Shown here piece by piece: positions 9,854 through 19,475 of a stretch of DNA of 64,000 nucleotides; position 1 is the first letter of the stretch; each line of letters starts with the position of its first letter. The DNA is from Dactylis glomerata (taxonomy: Eukaryota; Streptophyta; Magnoliopsida; Poales; Poaceae), in contig QXEO01000149.1 of assembly GCA_007115705.1 (NCBI GenBank), positions 1,538,450 to 1,602,449 on the forward strand. The letters are read 5' to 3'. Under the pieces are notes generated by a model that was not told where the DNA came from, ran no database searches, and saw nothing but the letters and a program-made list of their open reading frames with translations. Position numbers and translations under genes: made by a program.

Positions 9854-12406
9854 ATGGCCGACGCCAACGCAAGGCTCGAGCGTCTTCGCCGTCGCAACGC
9901 TGTTCGGGGGCAAACCGAGCCCATCTTCCGTCGTCATGAAGCTTCGGCCGGGGAGGAAGAGGAGGAAGATCTGGAGTCCTCCTACCTCCCGTCCGAGCGG
10001 ACAGAGCCTTCGCTCTCCTTCACCGCCACCGCCACTTCTCGCGCTCGTTCTGGGAGTCAGCTGTCTCCTGCACAGGCACTCGCCATGGCGCAGGAGCTGC
10101 TGCGCTATCAACCCACCGACGACGGGCGTGAGGGGTGGCGCGCTCGAATCGCCGAGCTCGTCGCCATCGCCAACGAAGACCCGGCCTTGGGAGGAGCCCA
10201 GGGCGCGGGGAGCCCAGATCCGGCGGCGGGGCATCGCGCCCCGGGCGCCGGAGATGGGGTGGCCAACAAGGCCAAGAGAGTGGTTTCCCGCGCCGCATCT
10301 TCGCCGTGCGGGGAGCCCAGCTGCCAAATCGTCCAACGCGCTCCGGAAGACGCACGCGTCTCCCTCGAGCGCCGCCGCGAAAATCATGACCGCGCCATCG
10401 ATGACATCGGCGAAGCTGGCAAGAACGTCAGGACCCCCGGCGTCCCGATCTACAACCCCGGGTGTCTTGCCCTCACTCGCCAGCAGCGCTACGTCGTCTG
10501 GCCTGACAAGTTCAAGCCAGACATCAGCGCGCGTTACGATGGGACCACAAATCCTGTCGAATTCCTCCAACTCTACGTCGTCGCCGTCCAGGCTGCGCGT
10601 GGAGATCAGCGCGCCATGGCCAATTGGTTCCCCATGGCCCTCAAGGACGCTCCGCGAACTTGGCTCATGAATCTTCCTCACGAATCCGTGACGTCGTGGA
10701 AGGATTTATGTCGTCAGTTCGTTGCCAACTTCATGCCCACGTACGAGCGCCCCGCAACTAAGAACGATCTTAAAGCGGTGCGTCAGTACAAGGGCGAGAC
10801 GCTTCGTCAATACATCCAGCGCTTCAGTCAGATGAGGAACAAGATTCCCAGGATCTCCAACGAGGAGGTCATCTCCGCATTCTCCACGGGCGTCTCCGAC
10901 GTCAAGATGCGGGAGAAGCTGTCTGTGAATGATGAGCTGACTTCCGTCGTCAGGCTCTTCGAGATCGCCGACCGCTGCGCCAAGGCTGAGGAGGGGAGGC
11001 TCTTCGTGCACAATCTGCCGGAGGCGCCTCCCCCAAAGCCGAAGTCCAAGGACCCCAAGCGAAAGGAGGCTGCTGCCCTCGCGGCGGAGCCAGATCATAA
11101 GCAATGCCGCGGGGACCGCTCCGATCGCGATAAAGGTCGACGTCGCCGCTACTGCATTATCCACAAGAAGGACACCCACAATACCGAGGATTGTTGGATT
11201 GTCCGGAAGTTTCACGAGGAAAACGGTGTCGCCAAGCGTCGCGGGGGCGGCCGCAGCAACGGCAAGAGTGGATCCCGGGGCGATCGCCGCGACGACGACC
11301 GCGAGGAAGGTCGCCGCCGTGGGGGTCTGTCTCGAGACGATCCCGAGCCGCTGCCGCTGCCCCCACCAGCAAACGATCGTCGGGAGGAGGACCAGGGGGG
11401 CTATCAAGAGCCGCGAATCTTCGCCGCTTGCCTCCTGGGTGGAGCTCAGGCTCCTCTGTCAAATCGTCACTTCAAGCAGCTGTCGCGAGAAATCGCGGCG
11501 GCACAGCCCAGCGTCGGCAATCGTCTAATGAAGTGGTCGACGTGCAAGATTGGCTTCGACGAGGAGGATCATCCGGCTTCCACAAGGGGTGTGGGCACAC
11601 TCCCCCTCTTGTGCACGCCAACCATCAACAACGTCGCCGTCAATCGCACTCTCATCGACGGAGGGGCGGGCCTCAACATCATCTCCGTCGAGATCTTCGA
11701 AAAGATGCAGGTGCCGTACCACCGGCTCATGCCAACTCGGCCGTTCTTCGGGGTAACCGAGGGATCTACAATGCCAATTGGGCAGGTAAGCCTGCCCGTC
11801 ACCTTCGGCACCCAGGACAACTACAGGACAGAAAGCCTCGACTTCGACGTCGCCTACATCGCCCTGCCATACAATGCCATCCTCGGCTACCCAGCCTTGG
11901 CTAGGTTCATGGCAGCAACGCACCATGGCTTCAACGTCCTCAAGATTCCGGGCGCCAACGGCACGATCACCGTGCGCTGCAATGAGAAGGATGCTCTCCG
12001 ATCAGTTGAGCATGTCTACCGCGAGGCCGCCACCATGTTCCCCGCCGACGAAGATCTACTGGAACACTCCGGCGACCTCGCGAGGAAGAAGCAGCTCGTA
12101 TCCCAAGAATGGGCTGCAGCGAAGAAGGCCTCTCTCGAGCCCCACCCTCTGGGTTCGACAGGGAAGAAGTTCGCCGCCTCTGCATCGCCTACTCCAAGCG
12201 AGGACCTGGTCCATCCAATGCTGGACATGAGCATTGGGGAAGCTGCGGTACCCTCCGGCAGGAGGCCCCAGTTTACCCAGGAGCGCTCGGCAACCAAGAA
12301 GGTCCCGCTTCAGGCTGGGGGGCTGCGACAACTACGTCACCATCGGGGCAGGGCTTTCCCCCAAATAGGAAAGCGCGCTCGTCACCTTCCTACGGGCAAA
12401 TTCTGA
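9854..12406 (+). CDS. Gag-aspartic protease polyprotein of E2
   Basis: An 850-residue ORF starting 54 bp after the LTR. It holds a Gag domain at about residues 215-380 (FKPDISARYDGTTNP, then APRTWLMNLP and ETLRQYIQRFSQMRNKIP). A zinc-knuckle-like CIIHKKDTHNTEDC lies near residue 435, an Arg/Asp-rich linker follows, and the retropepsin has LIDGGAGLNIIS near residue 600 and AILGYPALARF after it. The last 30 or so residues are out of register: after the six-G run at 12317-12322 the conserved pre-RT coding continues in the frame used by pol. The annotated C-terminus is therefore a frameshift product. That other frame meets TAG at 12366, 14 codons before the pol ATG. Confidence 0.9.
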   Translation: MADANARLERLRRRNAVRGQTEPIFRRHEASAGEEEEEDLESSYLPSERTEPSLSFTATATSRARSGSQLSPAQALAMAQELLRYQPTDDGREGWRARIAELVAIANEDPALGGAQGAGSPDPAAGHRAPGAGDGVANKAKRVVSRAASSPCGEPSCQIVQRAPEDARVSLERRRENHDRAIDDIGEAGKNVRTPGVPIYNPGCLALTRQQRYVVWPDKFKPDISARYDGTTNPVEFLQLYVVAVQAARGDQRAMANWFPMALKDAPRTWLMNLPHESVTSWKDLCRQFVANFMPTYERPATKNDLKAVRQYKGETLRQYIQRFSQMRNKIPRISNEEVISAFSTGVSDVKMREKLSVNDELTSVVRLFEIADRCAKAEEGRLFVHNLPEAPPPKPKSKDPKRKEAAALAAEPDHKQCRGDRSDRDKGRRRRYCIIHKKDTHNTEDCWIVRKFHEENGVAKRRGGGRSNGKSGSRGDRRDDDREEGRRRGGLSRDDPEPLPLPPPANDRREEDQGGYQEPRIFAACLLGGAQAPLSNRHFKQLSREIAAAQPSVGNRLMKWSTCKIGFDEEDHPASTRGVGTLPLLCTPTINNVAVNRTLIDGGAGLNIISVEIFEKMQVPYHRLMPTRPFFGVTEGSTMPIGQVSLPVTFGTQDNYRTESLDFDVAYIALPYNAILGYPALARFMAATHHGFNVLKIPGANGTITVRCNEKDALRSVEHVYREAATMFPADEDLLEHSGDLARKKQLVSQEWAAAKKASLEPHPLGSTGKKFAASASPTPSEDLVHPMLDMSIGEAAVPSGRRPQFTQERSATKKVPLQAGGLRQLRHHRGRAFPQIGKRARHLPTGKF

Positions 12407-12407
12407 C

Positions 12408-15400
12408 ATGTTCGCTTGGACTCCGTCAGATATGCCCGGCGTTCCCAGGGAGTTGATTGAGCACCACCTAGCCGTGTGCCCTCAGGCACACCCCGTGAAG
12501 CAGAAGACCAGGAAGCAAGCGCAAGAGAAGCAAGACTTCATCGTCAAGGAAATAGAGAAGCTGAAGAAGGCCAAGTTAATACGCGAGGTGGCCCACCCCA
12601 CCTGGATTGCTAATCCGGTGGTCGTCCCAAAGGCCAATGGCAGTGGGCGCCTCTGCGTGGACTTCACAAGTCTCAACAAGGCCTGTCCCAAGGACCCTTA
12701 CCCTCTCCCGAGGATAGATCAAATCGTCGACTCCACCGCCGGCTGCGACCTCCTTTGCTTCTTGGATGCTTTCTCCGGCTATCATCAGATCAAGATGGCA
12801 AAGGAGGACGAAGAGAAGACCGCCTTCATCACGCCCTGTGGGGTGTACTGCTACGTCTGCATGCCCTTCGGCCTGAAGAACGCAGGAGCTACATTCCAAA
12901 GGCTCATGCGTAAGGCCCTGGGGGCTCAGATGGGAAGGAATGCGGAAGCCTACGTCGACGACATCGTCGTCAAGACTCGCGAGGGTCACACCTTCATCGA
13001 GGATCTGGAGGAAACATTCGTCAACCTGAGGAAGGTAAACATCAAGCTCAACCCCGCCAAGTGCGCCTTCGGCGTACCGTCGGGAAAACTGTTGGGGTTC
13101 CTCGTGTCCAATCGCGGGATAGAGGCGAACCCCGACAAGGTCAAGGCCATCAAAGAAATGCGTCCTCCGCGCAATCTCAAGGAAATGCAACGCCTCGCGG
13201 GGTGCATGGCAGCCCTGGGGCGCTTCATCGCGAGGAGTGGGGAAAAAGCTTTACCCTTCTTCAAGCTCATGAAGCGCACCGGGAAGTTCGAGTGGACTCC
13301 GGAAGCCGACAAGGCCTTCGCCGAGTTAAAAAGGTACCTCACGAGCCCACCGATCATGGTTGCCCCAACGACTCGCGAGCCCTTGCTACTCTACATCGCG
13401 GCAACTCCAAGGACTGCAAGTGCCGTTCTCGTCGCGGAGCGGGACGTCAAGGTAATCGCCAAGGAGGAGGTCCCTCCTCCAAGCTCGGGGGCTCCTCGCG
13501 AGGAAGAGGCCGCTTTACCTCCCGCCCCTCGAGAGGAGCCGCCCGAGGGATCTTCACCGACCGAGCCGCTCTCTCAGAGCAACGCTCAAAAGCCTCCTGA
13601 GGAGGAGCCTTCCGAGGGTGTCGTCAAGGTGCAAAAGCCTGTGTACTTCGTCAGCACGGTACTGCGCGACGCGCGGGAGCGCTACACAATGCAGCAAAAG
13701 TTGCTCTACACCTTGCTCATCGCCTCGCGGAAGCTACGCCACTACTTCCAGGGTCACCCGATTAAGGTGGTAACCGATCGGCCCCTGGAAACCGTCCTGC
13801 GCAACCCCAATGTCACCGGGCGGGTGGCTGAGTGGGCTGTGGAGCTTCAGCCTTTCGAGATCTCCTTCGAAACTACAAAGGTAATCAAGAGCAAGGCTTT
13901 GGCCGAGTTCACTGCAGAATGGACTGATCCGTTCGTAGACGAGCCTCCAGAGGAGGAGTCGACTCTCCCTGGAGAGGAGACCCCAGGCCTCTGGGTCATG
14001 CACTTCGACGGCGCCTTCAACCTCCCCGGCGCGGGAGCTGGTGCTGTCCTAACCTCTCCCTCTGGAGACAAGCTTTTCTACGCTGTGCAGCTCTGCTTCG
14101 CGCCTGGGAACAAGGTCTCCAACAACATCGCGGAGTACGAAGGACTACTTGCTGGCCTAAGGGCAGCAAACGCTTTGGGCATCAAGCACCTCATCGTCAA
14201 GGGAGATTCACAGCTGGTTGTGAACTTCTCGAACAAGAGCTACACTCCAAGGGATGAGCACATGGCGGCTTATCTCGAGGAGCATCGAAAGATGGAAAAA
14301 CGCTTCCAAGGCTTGGAGCTGAAGCACATCCCGAGGGGAGAGAACGTGGAAGCCGACGAGATTGCCAAGCGCGCCTCTCATCGCCTGGCGCAGCCCGCCG
14401 GCGTCTTCGAGGAGCGTCTCTTCAAGCCGTCCGCCTCTCTGTCAACATCCAATTCCCCTCCTCCTTCTACTTTCCCGCCACCGCCGGAGCAGGGGGCTCC
14501 GGATTGCGGGCCTCCTTCGGGTGACCGCGTCCTTCTGGCATTAGCGCGACAGGAGGGATTGGATTGGATCATCGAGCTCAAGGCCTACCTCACCAGCAGC
14601 AGGCTTCCTGAGGATGAAGAGGAGGCCGAGAGGATTGTGCGGCAAGCTTCGGGCTACTGCGTCAAGGACGGTGACTTGTACCGGCGTCGCCCAAATGGCG
14701 TCGCTCTGAAGTGCATATGTACTCACCAAGGCCAAGAGCTTCTAAGGGACATCCATGCCGGCGAGTGTGGCCATCATGCCTCTGCTGCAACTCTAGCCGC
14801 AAAGGCATATCGAAGTGGCTTCTACTGGCCTTCGGCGCTCGGGGATGCGGCGGAGATGGTCAAGAGGTGCGAGGCGTGCCAATTCCACGCCAAGCAGATA
14901 CATCAGCCGGCGCAAGAGCTGCGAACCATCCCACTCACTTGGCCCTTTGCCGTTTGGGGGCTGGACATCCTCGGTCCATTCCCCAGAGCGCAAGGGGGCT
15001 ATCGCTACCTCTACGTCGCCATCGACAAGTTCACCAAGTGGGTGGAGGTGGAACCGGTGTGCACGATCCCGGCGAGGTCCGCAGTCAAGTTCATCCGTGG
15101 GCTGGTCTGTCGTTTTGGAGTGCCTAACCGCATCATCACCGACAACGGCAGCCAGTTCACCAGCGGACTGTTCTGGGAGTACTGCGCATCGACCGGCATC
15201 AAGATCTGCTTCGCCTCCGTCGCCTACCCCCGGAGCAATGGCCAAGCCGAGCGTGCCAACGCTGAAGTACTCAAAGGACTCAAGACGAAAAGCTTCAACG
15301 CCAAGCTCAAGGCCTGCGGCAAAAAATGGTTAGACAACCTCCAATCCATCTTGTGGTCCATCAGGACTACCGCCACCAAACCCACTGGAGAAACCCCTTT

Positions 15401-15803
15401 CTTCCTGGTCTACGGGGCGGAGGCTGTTCTTCCCACCGACATCAAGTTCGGGTCGCCAAGAGTGCTCGCCTTCGACGAAATTCGCCAAGAGGACCTCATC
15501 AAGGATCGCCTCCTCCTGCTCGAGGAAGCTCGGTGCCAAGCCGCGCTCCGCGCCGCGAGGTACCAGCAAGGACTACGCCGCTACCATAGCCGCCATGTTC
15601 GAGCAAGGACTCTGGAGGTCGGCGACCTGGTGCTGAGGAGAATACTCTCTCGCGAGGGCCTGCACAAGCTGTCTCCAATGTGGGAAGGGCCCTTCAAGGT
15701 GACGCACATCGCCAGGCCAGGCTCGGCGCGGCTGGAAACCGCAGAAGGCGTGCCAGTGGGGAACCCGTGGAACATAGCTCATCTGCGAAAGTTCTACCCT
15801 TAG
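12408..15803 (+). CDS. Pol of E2: reverse transcriptase, RNase H, integrase
   Basis: An intact 1131-residue ORF. RT comes first, with LCVDFTSLNKACPKD, MPFGLKNAGATFQRLM and the catalytic YVDD near residue 181. A first RNase H-like region is interrupted by a Pro/Glu-rich insert (about 355-405). A second RNase H with HFDGAF near residue 531 gives the dual RNase H arrangement seen in Tat elements. The integrase follows: HHCC zinc finger (HAGECGHHAS, then CEACQ) near residue 785, DDE core with GLDILGPF, IITDNGSQF and NGQAERANAE, and a C-terminal GPF-type module (MWEGPFKV). The protein copies element RNA into DNA and integrates it. It lies one base beyond the gag-protease stop, in a different frame. 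Confidence 0.93.
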   Translation: MFAWTPSDMPGVPRELIEHHLAVCPQAHPVKQKTRKQAQEKQDFIVKEIEKLKKAKLIREVAHPTWIANPVVVPKANGSGRLCVDFTSLNKACPKDPYPLPRIDQIVDSTAGCDLLCFLDAFSGYHQIKMAKEDEEKTAFITPCGVYCYVCMPFGLKNAGATFQRLMRKALGAQMGRNAEAYVDDIVVKTREGHTFIEDLEETFVNLRKVNIKLNPAKCAFGVPSGKLLGFLVSNRGIEANPDKVKAIKEMRPPRNLKEMQRLAGCMAALGRFIARSGEKALPFFKLMKRTGKFEWTPEADKAFAELKRYLTSPPIMVAPTTREPLLLYIAATPRTASAVLVAERDVKVIAKEEVPPPSSGAPREEEAALPPAPREEPPEGSSPTEPLSQSNAQKPPEEEPSEGVVKVQKPVYFVSTVLRDARERYTMQQKLLYTLLIASRKLRHYFQGHPIKVVTDRPLETVLRNPNVTGRVAEWAVELQPFEISFETTKVIKSKALAEFTAEWTDPFVDEPPEEESTLPGEETPGLWVMHFDGAFNLPGAGAGAVLTSPSGDKLFYAVQLCFAPGNKVSNNIAEYEGLLAGLRAANALGIKHLIVKGDSQLVVNFSNKSYTPRDEHMAAYLEEHRKMEKRFQGLELKHIPRGENVEADEIAKRASHRLAQPAGVFEERLFKPSASLSTSNSPPPSTFPPPPEQGAPDCGPPSGDRVLLALARQEGLDWIIELKAYLTSSRLPEDEEEAERIVRQASGYCVKDGDLYRRRPNGVALKCICTHQGQELLRDIHAGECGHHASAATLAAKAYRSGFYWPSALGDAAEMVKRCEACQFHAKQIHQPAQELRTIPLTWPFAVWGLDILGPFPRAQGGYRYLYVAIDKFTKWVEVEPVCTIPARSAVKFIRGLVCRFGVPNRIITDNGSQFTSGLFWEYCASTGIKICFASVAYPRSNGQAERANAEVLKGLKTKSFNAKLKACGKKWLDNLQSILWSIRTTATKPTGETPFFLVYGAEAVLPTDIKFGSPRVLAFDEIRQEDLIKDRLLLLEEARCQAALRAARYQQGLRRYHSRHVRARTLEVGDLVLRRILSREGLHKLSPMWEGPFKVTHIARPGSARLETAEGVPVGNPWNIAHLRKFYP

Positions 15804-16939
15804 GTTCCTCACGAGGAGAAAAAGACCGTTTTCACGGCACTTGTATCAGCTCAATCTGCTCTTAAGCACTGATATTAAGTTATCGCGCAATGTAGCGCCT
15901 CTGCTTCGGCATGACATCAAAATGGCATGAAGTCCATTTATTTTCTGTTGTACTCCTCGCGGAAGGGGGCTAGGCACGGTGTCTATGCTGGGGCCTTCGC
16001 CCGGAAAACAGCAAGCCCGAAAAACCCGAAGGGAGCGAGCTCTGGTCGGGGGCGACGGCCCCGTTAACGATCACCTCTGGATGCCCATGGTGCTTAGTTC
16101 CTCGCGAAGTACGCCATAAAATAAAAAATCTTCGAGGAAAAGTCCAAGGTGTGCCCATGGCACCCGCTAAGGACCTACCCCTCGTGAGCAACCTTCACGA
16201 GGGAGCAAAGACGCGTCGATGCACTAGCATCCGCAGGAGGATTCCCTCTCTCAAGGAAGGCCTAACGTGGCAGGATTATTGAAGATCAAGGCCGCTCCGA
16301 TAAATCTTGCGAAGGAGACGCATATCCGGAGGTCCGCGCCAGGCCCTTCACCTCATGAGCAATCCTTGTGAGGTGTCGACGGTCTCTGGGCTCTCTTAAG
16401 CGTCGACGTTTTCACGTCCATGAGGGTCCAGCTTCCCTCAACGACGAGGAAGGCCCCGTGAATCGCCACGCGCGGCAATTTGCTCTTAGCTGCTGGCACA
16501 GATAGTGCCGCGCTCCTCCACGACGGAGAAGGTCCCTGTGCCGGTCACAGGGGCATCTTATTTGCCTTCTTTTTTTGTTTGTTTTACCGACTTGTTTTTC
16601 CGTTTTCGGGGATTTGGGGTCTTTTCTTTTCCAACTCTTTCTTCAACTTCTTGTCTCAGGAGTCATCCACTGTGTCATCGACGCCGAACCCGTCCCGAGC
16701 TCTGAGGTGGAGGGAGGCTTCCCGTCGATGCCTATAGCTCACCAGGGCTCTCGAGCAAGCGAATGGCCAGGACAGTGAAGGACAGCAAGATGATCAACAA
16801 AAGGATTTCTTTAAATTGCCCCCAGTGGGGGAAGGAGCGAAGCACGGCGGGGCATTCCCCGCCGGTAAGGACTACAAGGCAAAAGAGGGAAGGAGACTAG
16901 CTCCCCTCCCCAGAAGACTACCGCGCCAGGGCCTCCTCT
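15804..16939. other. E2 region between pol and the antisense B3 gene
   Basis: About 1.1 kb with no coding region I can support on either strand. It is moderately GC-rich with CTCGCGAGG-like motifs that recur throughout E2. Both pol (plus) and the B3 gene (minus) read into it, so it probably holds both 3' ends. Confidence 0.6.
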
Positions 16940-17704
16940 TCACTGCGCCGCGAGCTGGGGGTAGGTGCGGCGGACGCCGTCGGCGGTGAAGATCCGCACC
17001 GTAGCCTCCAGGGTCCCCAGCTTGAAGCGGAAGATGAGGCGGTCGCCGACGCGGAGGCGACAGCCGAGGGCGAAGGGCCTCCAGCGGCCAGAGAGGACGA
17101 CGTTGCCGTTCGCCCCGAAGAGGATGTCCACAGGCCAGAAGAGATCTGGCCTGCTTTGCTCGCCCAGGGCGATCTCCCCGGCGGCCGGGCCGTGGGCGTG
17201 AACCGCCCTCCGGATGGCGTCGGGCAGCCGGAGGGAGTTGAAGCCCGGGGCGTCGACGACGACGAGGAGCTCCAGGAAGCGGGACCCCGGGGCGATGAGG
17301 GGTCCCAGAAGCGCCGCCGCCAGGTGGCGCGGAGTGGCAACCACTCCATTCACCGGCGGGGCCGGAGGATCTGCAGCAGCGGGAGGAGGGCCCAGGGCGG
17401 CCTCCACCTCCCGGAGAGCCCGATCGACACTCCCCGAGGCGCGGGGAGCAGGCGCCGCCGCCAGTGGCGACGGCAAGTTCAGGGCGCCTCCACGCGCAGG
17501 ACCCCTGAGGGTCATGGCGCCGGAGGTCCCCGCGGCGGCACGGCTCGCTTCGCCCTGCCGCGGCGCGCCAATGCGGAGGGGGCCGCCGGCGCCGGGCGTC
17601 CACTGGGTCGGGACCTTCGCCTTCTTCCCGCTGCCCAGGGGGCGCCGGCGGCGCTTCGCCCCGGAGCTCGATCCCATGGCGGCGGAGGAGTTGGAGGGAT
17701 CCAT
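16940..17704 (-). CDS. Antisense B3-domain protein carried by E2
   Basis: A 254-residue ORF opposite to the element's genes, between pol and the 3' LTR. The N-terminus has a basic, NLS-like stretch (AKRRRRPLGSGKKAK, about residues 16-30) and an Ala/Pro-rich linker. From about residue 140 to the end a B3 fold can be followed: FLELLVVVDAPGFNSLRLPDA, VDILFGANGNVVLSGRWRPF, LRVGDRLIFRF, then TVRIFTADGVRR. B3 domains bind DNA in plant transcription factors. A TATA-like box lies about 75 bp upstream, so it may be transcribed on its own. No intron is needed. The role in the element is unknown; self-regulation or interaction with the host are guesses. Confidence 0.75.
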   Translation of the reverse strand: MDPSNSSAAMGSSSGAKRRRRPLGSGKKAKVPTQWTPGAGGPLRIGAPRQGEASRAAAGTSGAMTLRGPARGGALNLPSPLAAAPAPRASGSVDRALREVEAALGPPPAAADPPAPPVNGVVATPRHLAAALLGPLIAPGSRFLELLVVVDAPGFNSLRLPDAIRRAVHAHGPAAGEIALGEQSRPDLFWPVDILFGANGNVVLSGRWRPFALGCRLRVGDRLIFRFKLGTLEATVRIFTADGVRRTYPQLAAQ

Positions 17705-17775
17705 GAGCTTGGGGGCGAGGAAGCAGAAGTGGCACTGGAGGAAGGAGGTGAAGTGCCGGAGGTCTCGAGGAGGAC

Positions 17776-17783
17776 CTATTTAA
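17776..17783 (-). promoter_or_regulatory. TATA-like box of the E2 antisense B3 gene
   Basis: The minus strand reads CCTTAAATAGGTCC about 75 bp upstream of the ATG at 17704. The match is weak but well placed. Confidence 0.4.
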
Positions 17784-18065
17784 GGGGGGCGTCCGGCGTC
17801 GATGCGTCAAATCCCTGCGCGGGAATCGAAGCGTTGGCGTGGTGCTCTGCAGTCAAGCGACGCATCATTGTGACGGGCTGACGCCTCGGAGACCGTAGCG
17901 TCGCCCGCCGTTTTGTCTCACCAGCTGCGACCGCGCCACGTGTCCGGAGTCTCTGCTTCTTCACATGGTCCTCTGACCGCACGGTTGACGCGTGCCGTTG
18001 GAGGGCCCAGCAGCTTCGGGGGCCCCCGACCCTTCGCTTCCTCAAGAGGGTGCGTTCATGGGCCG

Positions 18066-18081
18066 GGCTCCCGGGGGCTAC
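18066..18081 (+). other. Polypurine tract of E2
   Basis: GGCTCCCGGGGGCTAC ends exactly at the 3' LTR and is the likely primer site for plus-strand DNA synthesis. Confidence 0.65.
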
Positions 18082-19001
18082 TGTCGGTGTTCTGGATATC
18101 GGGGTATCCCGGTCCACCTGCTCCTGGGCCCCGTCATCGGCCCATCTCTAGCCCAGGAGAAAATCAACAATCTTCGCTACGGAGAAGACCCTCACGAGGA
18201 GGCGCCTCGTGAGGAGAACGACGACAGAAACGGCTAAGGACCAGAAGACCTCCTCACGAGCCCCTGCTGGTGAGGAGAGGACGCACGCCTACGCCAGCTC
18301 AGCACGATTGGCGTGCAGAGCAAGAAGCTAACGGTCAGAAGACCGCGTACCGCCCACGCTACCCCCGACAGGGAGGAGACCAACTTTCTCTGTGCCTGCC
18401 CAAAGCGGCACAGTGGCAGTTGGCCACCCCCCTAAATATAGCATGGACGGTGCAGGGCGCCAGAGGAGGACGTCAGCCTCCTCCACCCACTCCTGTGGAC
18501 CGGCGCCGCTACCCTACGAAGACCAAGTCTACAGAAGAACATAGTCTACAGCTGTCCTCCCTCCTTGGCCGTGTGTGGCAACCCCTTCCCCAAGAAGATA
18601 AGGGGAAGGAGGACCTTGGCGCTATAAAAGGGGGGAGAGGCCACCCCTTAGAGGGGATCCGATCTAATCGAATCTTCATCTTCTTCAAGCTGCTAGTTGG
18701 GCACGCAGGTTCTTCAACCTCTGGCCAACTAGAGCTTTGTAACCAAGGCCTTGTACTCCTCGCGAGGTGTCGCGTCGCAATACAAGAAGGCAGGAAGTAG
18801 GGGTTTTACCTCACCACGAGGGCCCTGAATCTGGGTAAAGCTTGGTCTCCCTCTCTGCAGTGCGTAGCGCGTTCGACAATCGAGGCTTCCGTCACCGTGT
18901 TTCGTTGCGATCCAAGATCTCACACGTTTAGCCCCCTGCGTTCGAATCCTTGGGTCCGTCGCGTGGTACCCCGTGTTCTTGCGACACGAAATCCATCGAC
19001 A
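18082..19001 (+). repeat. 3' LTR of E2
   Basis: A 920-bp copy of the 5' LTR with about 12 substitutions and no length change. It ends CGACA and is followed by target duplication ACGGA. Confidence 0.95.
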
Positions 19002-19145
19002 ACGGAAATGGTCAACTTAACGGGAATCCTCTGTCCGAGCTCCTTCTGAGGGTTTCAGACAACGGCTTGGGGAAAACTGAGGAAAAACTAACGAGCTGGG
19101 GAAAACTGAGTACAACTAACGACCTGAGGGCACGAAAATAGAAAT

Positions 19146-19475
19146 CCCTTATCACTTTCCACTCGATACGCTCATACCCTTTGTTTCAAGCAAACCAGTG
19201 AGATTGACAACCTCATCGTAAGTTGGGAACAAATATTTGGTTGTGTTGTGTGCAGGTTCCACGTTGCTACTGGTTGAAGACGCGCTAACAAGAAATCGTT
19301 AACGGCGCCCTTGTTAGAGCATCACGCAGCTAGTGGGCATCACCTTCAGTCGTTTGGCTTTCTCCTACTGGATTGACTACCTTGGTTTCTTACTGAGGGA
19401 AAAGCTTGCTGCTATATTCATCACACCTTGCTCTTGGGGTTTTCCAACTGGCCGGTAATTTACTCGGCTTCATCA
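19146..19475 (+). repeat. Athila-type LTR fragment, 3' part
   Basis: The sequence from ATCACTTTCCACTCGATACG to GGCTTCATCA aligns, with gaps, to the minus strand of the E1/E3 LTRs near their inner ends (compare 24580-24230 reversed). Only about 330 bp remain. No primer-binding site follows, so this is a truncated 3' LTR or solo remnant of a related family, in plus orientation. Confidence 0.7.

Larger units (their letters stand above)
8880..19001 (+). mobile_element. E2: Tat-lineage Ty3/Gypsy retrotransposon, full length
   Basis: A complete 10,122-bp element bounded by equal 920-bp LTRs (TGTCGGTG...CGACA) and flanked by the perfect 5-bp duplication ACGGA (8875-8879 and 19002-19006). Order: 5' LTR, primer-binding site, gag-protease, pol (RT, RNase H, integrase), long 3' region with an antisense B3 gene, polypurine tract, 3' LTR. 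By eye the LTRs differ at about 12 positions (roughly 1.3%), so the insertion is recent. Two lesions are visible at the gag-pro/pol junction: a G-run length change at 12317-12322 and an in-frame TAG at 12366. The antisense ORF between pol and the 3' LTR is a known trait of the Tat lineage. Confidence 0.95.

Noticed and set aside
9527..10681. Minus-strand frame of 384 codons opposite E2 gag
   Set aside because: It spans the LTR end, primer site and gag start without motifs; it is a shadow of the GC-rich gag gene.
16872..17810. Long Pro/Arg-rich minus-strand frame overlapping the E2 antisense B3 gene
   Set aside because: It is an alternative frame of GC-rich coding sequence; the B3 motifs lie in the 16940-17704 frame.
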